DNA of 7,300 bases from Candidatus Omnitrophota bacterium (lineage in GTDB: Bacteria > Omnitrophota > Gorgyraeia > Duberdicusellales > 4484-171). The translations under genes and the position numbers were made by a program. Below, piece after piece: positions 1-4,755 of the stretch; within the stretch, counting starts at the first letter, position 1; each line of letters begins with the position of its first letter. The notes under the pieces were generated by a model, which searched no databases, was not told where the DNA came from, and worked only from the letters and a program-made list of their open reading frames with translations. The stretch covers positions 1 to 7,300 of the forward strand of contig JAQUOR010000083.1 in NCBI GenBank assembly GCA_028717025.1, written 5' to 3'.

Positions 1-215
1 ATGAAAAAGACAGAATCAAGGGCTACATCGAAACCATGGGGCGCGATAAAGAAATACATAAGTTCGGATTCTTGACTATTTCTATCGGCATCATCACTAA
101 TCTTTACCAGGAATTCACGCATACCGCCCAGATCAGCTCTCTGGGCGCAGAGATAAAAGGGTTTGCCAAGAAATTCCTCGAAAGTAAATATATTTTTGAT
201 AAAAGAACTTCCTAA
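1..215 (+). CDS. C-terminal fragment of a degenerate GGDEF-domain protein (5' truncated)
   Basis: The reading frame that starts at base 3 is open from the window edge to TAA at 213-215 and gives about 70 residues. The end of the fragment contains FLTISIGIITN, followed by a stretch resembling the segment '(F)THxAQISxxxAExKxxAK' and then a SxYxxDRR-like ending (here SKYIFDKRTS). This is the typical C-terminal third of GGDEF domains found at the end of response-regulator-type proteins in many uncultured bacteria. The catalytic GGDEF loop and the inhibitory site would lie upstream, outside the window, so cyclase activity cannot be judged. Proteins with this kind of tail often have a degenerate GGDEF motif and act as sensors or scaffolds; that is family knowledge, not seen here. 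The ATG at base 1 is in another frame and closes after 24 codons, so it is not the start. Confidence 0.72.
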   Translation, partial: EKDRIKGYIETMGRDKEIHKFGFLTISIGIITNLYQEFTHTAQISSLGAEIKGFAKKFLESKYIFDKRTS

Positions 216-256
216 AGCTTCGGGCTGCAGGCCATACGCTTCAAGATTAAAATTTG

Positions 257-285
257 TTGTCACTAAAATATTTGTGTGGTATAAG
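257..285 (+). promoter_or_regulatory. Probable sigma70-type promoter of tRNA-Leu
   Basis: TTGTCA (257-262) and TATAAG (280-285) are separated by exactly 17 bases. Transcription would start near 292, leaving a leader of only about six bases before the mature tRNA 5' end at 298. The position, spacing and AT-rich spacer all fit a dedicated tRNA promoter. It lies 41 bp past the stop of the upstream GGDEF gene, so read-through from that gene is also possible. Confidence 0.6.
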
Positions 286-297
286 TATCTTCCGCTT

Positions 298-379
298 GCG
301 CGAGTGGTGGAATTGGCAGACACATACGTTTGAGGGGCGTATGGAGTAATCCGTGTGGGTTCAAGTCCCACCTCGCGCA
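298..379 (+). tRNA. tRNA-Leu (anticodon GAG)
   Basis: This is a complete class II tRNA. The acceptor stem is GCGCGAG (298-304) with CTCGCGC (372-378), and the discriminator base is A379. The D arm reads GTGGAATTGGCAGACAC. The anticodon stem TACGT/GCGTA (325-329, 337-341) encloses loop TTGAGGG, which places anticodon GAG at 332-334 (reads CUC and CUU). The long variable arm contains a GGA/TCC stem, and the T arm is GTGGG-TTCAAGT-CCCAC. The CCA tail is not encoded: TGT follows the discriminator, so CCA must be added by nucleotidyltransferase. The extended variable arm together with the A discriminator confirms leucine identity. The last 15 bases of the gene region recur at 525-539 (see the repeat entry). 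Confidence 0.97.
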
Positions 380-446
380 TGTCTTCATTGTAGCTTAAAC
401 GTTCATCCTGATAAAAAGGCTTATTTTGCTGTATAAACAATCTTGG

Positions 447-493
447 ATGTAATAAAGTCTTGCGACACTTCGACAGGAAGTCGAAGATTACAT
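447..493. repeat. Compound inverted repeat (hairpin) downstream of tRNA-Leu
   Basis: Outer arms ATGTAAT (447-453) and ATTACAT (487-493) are perfect inverted copies. Inner arms CTTCGAC (468-474) and GTCGAAG (480-486) are also perfect, with a 5-base loop. The inner and outer stems stack directly on the right side (486/487), while 14 unpaired bases bulge on the left. No T tract follows, so it is not a normal intrinsic terminator. It sits 1 bp before the displaced tRNA-Leu 3' end and may belong to the same inserted or duplicated module. The bases 380-446 before it hold nothing I recognise. Confidence 0.55.
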
Positions 494-494
494 A

Positions 495-539
495 CAAGTC
501 CCCGCCTTCGCCGGGCGAGGCAGGCCACCTCGCGCATGT
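495..539 (+). repeat. Displaced copy of the tRNA-Leu 3' end, interrupted by a palindrome
   Basis: CAAGTCCC (495-502) repeats tRNA bases 362-369, and CCACCTCGCGCATGT (525-539) repeats 368-382 exactly, through the tRNA 3' end and three bases beyond. The two pieces overlap in the tRNA by two bases (CC), and between them lies a 22-base GC-rich palindromic insert (503-524). Only the T-loop/acceptor end is copied, so this is not a functional tRNA. A duplicated tRNA 3' end is what integrase-mediated insertion leaves at an attachment site. Here only about 145 bp separate the copies and no integrase is present, so it could be a scar, a deletion product or a local duplication. Confidence 0.65.
501..526. 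repeat. GC-rich palindromic element inside the tRNA-end copy
   Basis: GCC (504-506) pairs with GGC (519-521), and TCGC (508-511) pairs with GCGA (515-518). One T (507) is bulged, and a short CGG turn closes the arm. The flanks are C-rich on the left and end in CAGGC on the right. Its size, GC content (very high against AT-rich surroundings) and exact placement between two tRNA-derived segments suggest a small dispersed palindromic repeat (REP-like) that inserted with a 2-bp (CC) overlap. Whether it is repeated elsewhere in the genome cannot be seen in this window. Confidence 0.5.
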
Positions 540-566
540 TTTATTTTTCCGAAGAAAAAATAAAAC
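538..566 (-). repeat. AT-rich hairpin with cUUCGg loop, downstream of rex
   Basis: Read on the minus strand, GTTTTATTTTT pairs with AAAAATAAAAC over 11 bp. After one bulged T it is capped by CTTCGG, the exceptionally stable cUUCGg tetraloop. The tetraloop is only correct on the minus strand, so if the hairpin acts as RNA it belongs to the transcript leaving rex (stop at 722), about 155 bases downstream. No T tract follows on that strand. It therefore looks more like a 3'-end-stabilising or processing hairpin than a canonical intrinsic terminator. Its left end overlaps the tRNA-end copy by two bases. Confidence 0.5.
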
Positions 567-570
567 AGAG

Positions 571-622
571 CAATTGAGCAATAGAAAATAGAAGAGTCCA
601 ATTGCGGTCTAATGCTCAATTG
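571..622. repeat. CAATTG-based inverted repeat (small MITE-like unit)
   Basis: The arms 571-584 and 609-622 match as inverted copies at 13 of 14 positions: CAATTGAGCA, one A/A mismatch, then TAG against CTA. They enclose 24 bases. The surrounding sequence (565-633) is built from variants of CAATTG and CAATAG, including a third CAATTG inside the loop. Such low-complexity, terminally inverted short units are typical of small non-autonomous repeats in uncultured-bacterium genomes. No target-site duplication is evident. Confidence 0.45.
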
Positions 623-680
623 TTCTATTGTTCAAAACGACCAACTCTGAGTCTGTTTACGCCTTCTGTTGAGCCTTACG

Positions 681-725
681 CAGGTTTTTACTATAATAAT
701 AGTAGTACCTGATAGTTTTTACTAT
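681..725. repeat. Short hairpin plus 11-bp direct repeat at the 3' end of rex
   Basis: CAGGT (681-685) and ACCTG (707-711) form the outer arms, and CTAT (691-694) and ATAG (699-702) the inner arms of an imperfect hairpin. In addition GTTTTTACTAT occurs twice in direct orientation (684-694 and 715-725), the second copy covering the rex stop codon. The duplicate may be a simple slippage or duplication remnant of the rex 3' end. No clear terminator T tract follows on the minus strand. Confidence 0.4.
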
Positions 726-1357
726 TGTTTTGTTTCCAGGTTCTTTAAATGGTAAGTAAGCGACGTAAGCTGGCAGGAAAGGTCGACGTCTTTTAAGATT
801 ATCTCTTTGGGCACATCCAATTTCACAGGCGCTAGGTTGAATATTGCTTTTATTCCGCATGTGCAAAGCTTCTTTGCTGCCTCTTCTGCTGCGGTCTTAG
901 GGACCGCGATAATACCTATCTGAATATTTTCTTTTTTTATTACTTTCTCCATTTTATCCAGCGAGTAGACTTTCAGGTGCGGATAATCTTTATTGATCTT
1001 ATTTTCGTTTATATCGAACGCGGCGCGGATAATAATACCTTCGTCCTTAAAGCCCCTGTAAAAAGAAAGGGCGCGGCCTAAGTTTCCAAAACCTACCACG
1101 CACGCACTCCACTCTCTGTTAAGTCCCAAAATATCCCTGATACTCTCGATAAGCTTGGAACAGGAGTAGCCCACCCCCTTGCGGCCAAACTGGCCGAAAT
1201 AAGAAAGGTCCTTGCGCAGTTGATGATGGCTTATCTTTAAGAAATCCGCCAGGCGTTTTGATGAAATAATAGGTGTTTCTTTTTCTTTAAAATATAAAAG
1301 CGCGCGCAAATAGTAGGAAAGCCTAACGATAGTTTCTTCCGGTATTTTTTTAAGCAT
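722..1357 (-). CDS. rex: Redox-sensing transcriptional repressor Rex
   Basis: This 211-residue protein matches the usual Rex length. Rex is a cytoplasmic homodimer that reads the NADH/NAD+ ratio: it binds operators when NADH is low and releases them when NADH rises, derepressing fermentative and respiratory genes. The N-terminal winged helix (about 1-80) opens with KIPEETIVRLSYYLRAL and contains the DNA-recognition segment with RKD (48-50) and the YFGQFGRKGVGY turn (53-64). The NAD(H)-binding Rossmann fold begins with VVGFGNLGRAL (87-97), followed by the adenosine-binding acid at FD (114-115), IAVP (150-153) and NLAPVKL (174-180). The C-terminal helix that swaps between subunits is present. 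The start is 16 bp after the stop of the epimerase gene, preceded by a weak AGAAGAAG ribosome site, so the two are almost certainly co-transcribed. Rex often autoregulates, but no convincing Rex operator was found in this operon. Confidence 0.95.
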   Translation of the reverse strand: MLKKIPEETIVRLSYYLRALLYFKEKETPIISSKRLADFLKISHHQLRKDLSYFGQFGRKGVGYSCSKLIESIRDILGLNREWSACVVGFGNLGRALSFYRGFKDEGIIIRAAFDINENKINKDYPHLKVYSLDKMEKVIKKENIQIGIIAVPKTAAEEAAKKLCTCGIKAIFNLAPVKLDVPKEIILKDVDLSCQLTSLTYHLKNLETKQ

Positions 1358-1373
1358 GCGATTGCTTCTTCTA

Positions 1374-2027
1374 TTATGATCGTTCTAACAGGCGACGCGA
1401 AATCCCGATATCAACTACGTGTATTTTGCCGCAGAAACGCTTACCTGCACGCATAAAAAAACCGCGTTTCTGCGCGATGAAGGTAATCGTGTGATCTGCC
1501 TTAATCGCCGCTTTGGCAATCCTTCCGGTGTCGGGTAAAAGTCCGGAAGGAACGTCGCAGGCGATTATTTTTTTGCCGCTGGCGTTGACAAGACCAAACA
1601 GATGCTCCAGAAACGAAGAGACTTCACCTTTTACGCCGATCCCCAGAATGCCGTCAAGAACGCAGTCGGTGTTTCTTAAAAAACGTGTAAGTTTCGGCAA
1701 ACGTGCAGCATCGATACGATATACCGGGATTGCAATTTTTTCTAAAATTTTTTTCTGAAATAAAACTTCGGGACCCAATTCTTTCTCTTGTATAAGAAGA
1801 ACAGTGACTTTGTAGCCTTTCGCGCTCAGTTTCCTGGCGGCAGCCAAGCTATCGGCACCGTTATTGCCGCGGCCGGCTAAAACGAGGATTCTTTTGCCAA
1901 CCTTTAAGGCGTGCATGGCCGCTGCCAAATTACTTGATGCGTTTTCAATAAGGAGGCGCTCCGAAAGCCCAAGCGTCTTTGCGTTATTTTCAAGCGCCAA
2001 TATCTTTTGAAGAGACAACCCTCGCAT
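1374..2027 (-). CDS. nnrE: NAD(P)H-hydrate epimerase (stand-alone YjeF N-terminal domain)
   Basis: The protein (217 aa) is a single YjeF_N domain. It interconverts the R and S forms of damaged NAD(P)H hydrate so that the S-specific dehydratase NnrD can restore NAD(P)H. Visible motifs are LIENAS near 26-31 (family MENAG), the nucleotide loop AGRGNNGADSLAAARKL (51-67; the family has GNNGGDG, so Gly and Gly are replaced by Ala and Ser while Asp is kept), LDGILGIGVKG (about 124-134), and CDVPSGLLPDTG with the catalytic-region Asp, then the TITFxxxKxG and VVDIGI segments. Many bacteria fuse this domain to the ADP/ATP-dependent dehydratase; here the protein ends after the epimerase domain and the next gene is rex, so NnrD must be encoded elsewhere. 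There is no clear Shine-Dalgarno before the ATG, but alignment of MRGLSLQKILALENNA with family N-termini supports this start. Confidence 0.9.
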   Translation of the reverse strand: MRGLSLQKILALENNAKTLGLSERLLIENASSNLAAAMHALKVGKRILVLAGRGNNGADSLAAARKLSAKGYKVTVLLIQEKELGPEVLFQKKILEKIAIPVYRIDAARLPKLTRFLRNTDCVLDGILGIGVKGEVSSFLEHLFGLVNASGKKIIACDVPSGLLPDTGRIAKAAIKADHTITFIAQKRGFFMRAGKRFCGKIHVVDIGISRRLLERS

Positions 2028-2095
2028 GTTTATTCTATTGATAATACGTCATTCGAAAGATTCGCGGGACGGAAGGCAGCAACGAGGTATACACG

Positions 2096-3079
2096 TTAAT
2101 GTGGTTCTTCTTTCTTTTTGTCTTTTTTCTTAAATAAATCCAGAAATTTATCTTCGTATTCTTTATACACGTTCCAATGATCAAGCTCTTCTTTCAATTT
2201 GCTTGCCACGGTAATGTCTTTTTGGGCATCTTTGAAAAACTGTTCTATCTTCTCGCGGGCAGAGTGAGGCAATTTCGTATAGGTAGCCAGATCTTTCTTG
2301 ATTTTATCGATATCCTCTTCGCTTAACGGTGTGGGGCCGGTAGCCGATGGCGCCTCTACCTCTCCTTTTAAGTAACTGATGAGTTTTTCGATTTCGCTTT
2401 CGATAAATTTAGCGCGGTCTGCAAGGGGCGAAAGATTGAGGTTGAGTTTTAAATAACCATTGATTACTTTTAGAATATTGGTGCAAGCTTTGGGATTTTC
2501 GATCTGCACCGTATAGAAAGGAATTTCTCCCAAAAGGCATGCACCCTTTAAGCCTTTGCGTTTGGCAATACCTAAAATAATGCCGTTTAAGCCGCTGATC
2601 TGCCCTTCCTCTAAAACTTTCAGGCGGAGCTTCTCAAAATCCTTCAATACCTCCGGATGCGTTGCTGCTATCCAGACTGCTGAATCGCTTTTATGGTCAA
2701 TGGGCTCCGGTTTTGCGGCGAAGGTAAAAATAAATTTTGCTTTATATTTTTTTACAAAATCGACAATTGCCAGCGAAAGCTCTTCGGCGTGCTCTAAGGG
2801 TGGCTGGGCTTCGCCTAAGAAAAGTATCACGTCAGGGGAACCTTTTCCTTTTGCGTAGTAAAAAATACCTGCGGGTAGTGTCGGTAAATCAACGATGCCT
2901 TTTTCAGCAATAATCGCCGAGGGTCTGAAAAAATCTTCCGCGTCAAGCTTGGCAAACATTTTAAATTCCATCACTTCTTTTAAAAAAAGGACGCTGCGGT
3001 ACGCAACCTCGCCCATGCCCGGCCAAGCGGCAATAAATATAGGATTTTTAATTTTTGGGGTTGAGATTTCTTTAATCAT
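2096..3079 (-). CDS. PAC2 family protein (COG1938-like) with charged C-terminal extension
   Basis: This 327-residue protein has a PAC2 fold domain over about 1-215. It is related to eukaryotic/archaeal proteasome-assembly chaperone 2 and to actinobacterial PAC2 proteins. Family segments visible are IAAWPGMGEVAYRSVLFL near the start, a DAEDFF region, FLGEAQPP (about 87-94), FTFAAKPEPIDH, the GQISGLNGIILGIAKRKG motif, and LLGEIPFYTVQIENPKA. After about residue 220 comes a helical, partly coiled-coil-like segment, an acidic PLSEEDIDKIKKDL stretch resembling a small helical adaptor domain, and a Lys-rich end (FKKKDKKKEEPH). There is no signal peptide or membrane segment, so it is cytoplasmic. The bacterial function is unknown; a role in protein-complex assembly or in binding a peptide or nucleotide is only inferred from the family. 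It lies 55 bp after rarA and 68 bp before nnrE. No strong ribosome site precedes the ATG. Confidence 0.85.
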   Translation of the reverse strand: MIKEISTPKIKNPIFIAAWPGMGEVAYRSVLFLKEVMEFKMFAKLDAEDFFRPSAIIAEKGIVDLPTLPAGIFYYAKGKGSPDVILFLGEAQPPLEHAEELSLAIVDFVKKYKAKFIFTFAAKPEPIDHKSDSAVWIAATHPEVLKDFEKLRLKVLEEGQISGLNGIILGIAKRKGLKGACLLGEIPFYTVQIENPKACTNILKVINGYLKLNLNLSPLADRAKFIESEIEKLISYLKGEVEAPSATGPTPLSEEDIDKIKKDLATYTKLPHSAREKIEQFFKDAQKDITVASKLKEELDHWNVYKEYEDKFLDLFKKKDKKKEEPH

Positions 3080-3088
3080 ACGTGGAAT

Positions 3089-3116
3089 AATGTATCACAA
3101 ATCACTTAAAAAACAA
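3089..3116 (-). promoter_or_regulatory. Weak candidate promoter before the PAC2 gene
   Basis: On the minus strand TTGTTT (3116-3111) and TACATT (3094-3089) are 16 bases apart, and a start would fall about 3 bases upstream of the PAC2 ATG. If real, the message would be nearly leaderless, which fits the missing Shine-Dalgarno. A TTGTGA sequence (3100-3095) sits directly before the -10; this matches one half of the classical Rex operator, but the second half is poor and wrongly spaced. The gene may simply be read from the rarA transcript. Confidence 0.28.
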
Positions 3117-3134
3117 GGATAAACAGCTCATGAG

Positions 3135-4373
3135 CTATTCTTTATGCAGATTCTCTAAAAAGTCTTTCAGTTTCTTCTCTTCGCCGATGGCTTTGGGGAC
3201 ATAGTATTTCTTCTTACTTCCATATTCCTGCTCAACGTATCCTCCGTAGCTATGAGGATACTTATAATCCTTTGAGTGAGTTTTCAGATGTTCCGGCACT
3301 TCCTTGGTTTCCTCGTTTTCAACGTCTTCTTTGGCGGCTGCTAACGCCAGATAGGCTGAATTTGATTTAGGGGAACCTGCAAGATATATGGTGGTCTGGG
3401 CGAGCGTAAGGTCTGCTTCGGGCCTGCCGATAAATTCAACTGCCTTAAAACAGTTGGTTGCAAGAACCAGCGCAAAAGGGTTGGCGTTACCGATATCTTC
3501 CGAGGCTAAAATCACCAGACGCCGGGCAATGAAACGGGGATCTTCGCCGCTTTTAAGCATCTTGGCCAGCCAATAAAGGGCGCTATCCACTGCGCTGCCG
3601 CGTACCGATTTTATGAATGCGGAAATCGTATCATAATGGTAAGAATCTTTCTTGTCATACACACTATTTTTCTGAATACTTTCTTTCGCGGCTGCTACAG
3701 TAAATACAATTCTTCCTTCATTGTCTTTCGGAGTGCTTAAAATGCCTATCTCCAGCGCAGTCAGGGCCTTGCGGGCATCTCCGGCTGCCATGGTAGCTAT
3801 GTAGGTAAATGCTTCTTCCTGCACCTGGATATCAAGCGTTCCTAAGCCGCGCTTTTTGTCGGTAAGTGTCCTCTTTAAGATCAGCGTCAGTTCTTCTTTA
3901 CTTAAGGGATTGAAGTGGGCAACGATGGAACGGGAGATAAGCGAGGGTATCAGGTAATAATGAGGGGTGTAGATGGTCGCGCCCACAAAAACAATGCTGC
4001 CTGCTTCAGTATCCGGGATAAGCGCTTCCTGCTGCAGTTTATTGAAACGGTGGATCTCGTCAATAAAAACACAGGTTTTTTTGCCGTCTTTTTTTGTCCT
4101 CTCCTTGGCACGATCTAAGACTTTTTTTAACATGGCCACAGAACAAAAAGCTGCATTAAGGTATTCGAATTCAGCCTCCATTGCCTTAGCGACGATGCCA
4201 CCTAAGGTTGTTTTACCGCACCCTGCAGGCCCCCAGAGGATCAACGAAGAGACTTTTTTAGAGGCAATGGCGCGCGCAAGAAGTTTACCCTCATTTAAAA
4301 TTTGCTTCTGTCCGATAAATTCCTCTAAATTTTGAGGCCGCATCCTTACGGCGAGCGGAGAATCTTTATCCAT
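3135..4373 (-). CDS. rarA: Replication-associated recombination protein A (RarA/MgsA-type AAA+ ATPase)
   Basis: RarA (412 aa, close to usual length) is a clamp-loader-related ATPase that acts at stalled replication forks with SSB. The N-terminus PLAVRMRPQNLEEFIGQ is diagnostic. Walker A is GPAGCGKT (48-55), Walker B is VFIDEIHRFN (102-111), the arginine finger is LISR (145-148), and sensor 2 is the GDARKAL segment. The C-terminal oligomerisation region is well conserved: ISAFIKSVRGS, GEDPRFIARRLVILASEDIGNA, then YLAGSPKSNSAY and YKYPH. The usual sensor-1 region GATTENP reads GATIYTP (131-137), and the residues before it read IPDTEAG rather than LPHVEnG, marking a divergent subfamily. The ATG is the natural start, although no Shine-Dalgarno is seen. 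The gene lies 97 bp downstream of the 6S RNA end and probably begins the rarA-PAC2-nnrE-rex unit. Confidence 0.94.
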   Translation of the reverse strand: MDKDSPLAVRMRPQNLEEFIGQKQILNEGKLLARAIASKKVSSLILWGPAGCGKTTLGGIVAKAMEAEFEYLNAAFCSVAMLKKVLDRAKERTKKDGKKTCVFIDEIHRFNKLQQEALIPDTEAGSIVFVGATIYTPHYYLIPSLISRSIVAHFNPLSKEELTLILKRTLTDKKRGLGTLDIQVQEEAFTYIATMAAGDARKALTALEIGILSTPKDNEGRIVFTVAAAKESIQKNSVYDKKDSYHYDTISAFIKSVRGSAVDSALYWLAKMLKSGEDPRFIARRLVILASEDIGNANPFALVLATNCFKAVEFIGRPEADLTLAQTTIYLAGSPKSNSAYLALAAAKEDVENEETKEVPEHLKTHSKDYKYPHSYGGYVEQEYGSKKKYYVPKAIGEEKKLKDFLENLHKE

Positions 4374-4469
4374 GGATATTTTTGGTTAAAAACAAGAATT
4401 TGTGTATGGCAGTAATGATTTTAAAGGTAATGAGATTGAAGCTTGTAAGGCAGGTAAGCGTTCGTAAAT

Positions 4470-4482
4470 AAAAAACCCCGCC
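4470..4482 (-). terminator. Terminator at the 3' end of the 6S RNA
   Basis: The 3' strand of the closing stem, GGCGGGG (4482-4476), runs straight into six T residues (4475-4470). The GC-rich stem followed by the T tract is an intrinsic-terminator arrangement. Its 5' strand is the distant start of the RNA (4626-4620), or less stably the local CCCG at 4498-4495. It defines the 6S RNA end and should separate it from rarA, about 97 bp downstream. Confidence 0.55.
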
Positions 4483-4635
4483 GTAAGTCCGTCCCGGGTG
4501 GCTGCTACAAGTTCTTTCCTCATACAAGTGGGCGCCGCGTCCTGTTCGCCGAAGCGAGAGGAGATTTGGCTCCCCTGTTTTTGGTGTTAGCTGTAGCACA
4601 TTTACCCATCGACGTGACAGGCAGGGTATTGTGAC
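4470..4635 (-). ncRNA. ssrS: 6S RNA
   Basis: This is a roughly 166-nt RNA that imitates an open promoter and sequesters the sigma70 RNA polymerase holoenzyme in slow growth. CCCTGCC (4626-4620) pairs with GGCGGGG (4482-4476, one G-U). Inside, GTC (4618-4616) pairs with GAC (4489-4487), GTC (4613-4611) with GAC (4493-4491), GGGT (4607-4604) with ACCC (4499-4496), and TGCTAC (4598-4593) with GTAGCA (4508-4503). A large central bubble follows. The terminal arm is formed by GGG/CCC and GCC/GGC (4575-4568 with 4536-4530), TCCT/AGGA (4562-4559 with 4543-4540), and CGC-TTCG-GCG (4556-4547). This closing stem, bubble and terminal arm layout is the hallmark of 6S RNA. It has its own promoter and ends in T6. 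The identification rests on structure drawn by hand, without a covariance search. It lies between pheT and rarA. Confidence 0.85.
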
Positions 4636-4641
4636 AACTGT

Positions 4642-4670
4642 AGTATAACATGTCTGCTGACACGTTTCAA
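4642..4670 (-). promoter_or_regulatory. Sigma70-type promoter of the 6S RNA gene
   Basis: On the minus strand TTGAAA (4670-4665) and TATACT (4647-4642) are separated by exactly 17 bases. A start 7 bases later is near 4635, about nine bases before the 6S closing stem. This is the best-matching promoter in the window. TTTCAA (4694-4689) and TTGAAA (4670-4665) are inverted copies flanking its upstream side, and TTGCC occurs twice between them. This could be an operator or a chance match. Confidence 0.72.
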
Positions 4671-4755
4671 GGCAACAGGGGAAGGCAATTGAAAGCGATT
4701 TCACCAGCATGGATATTATCAATATGAAGCTCTGCGGTAAAGAATGGTAAGCGCG

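Noticed and set aside
1..75. The window begins with ATG and a 24-codon frame.
   Set aside because: The frame is short and unlike anything, while frame 3 gives a clear GGDEF C-terminus over the same bases.
495..539. A second tRNA gene or CRISPR-like repeat pair downstream of tRNA-Leu.
   Set aside because: Only the T-loop/acceptor end is copied and is split by an insert; there are just two copies with no regular spacers.
657..866. A 69-codon minus-strand frame overlapping the 3' end of rex.
   Set aside because: It overlaps rex in another frame, is low complexity (poly-Tyr from repeated TAT/TAC) and resembles no protein.
3095..3100. TTGTGA before the PAC2 gene as a Rex operator.
   Set aside because: Only one half of the classical TTGTGAAnnnnTTCACAA is present; the opposite half is mismatched and wrongly spaced.
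3125..3136. AGCTCATGAGCT palindrome covering the rarA stop codon as a terminator.
   Set aside because: The possible stem is only four base pairs and the nearest T-rich stretch is about 10 bases away.
4366..4722. A 118-codon open frame on the minus strand overlapping the start of rarA.
   Set aside because: It lies across the 6S RNA and its promoter, has no recognisable family, overlaps the rarA start in another frame and contains improbable composition; the RNA explains the region better.
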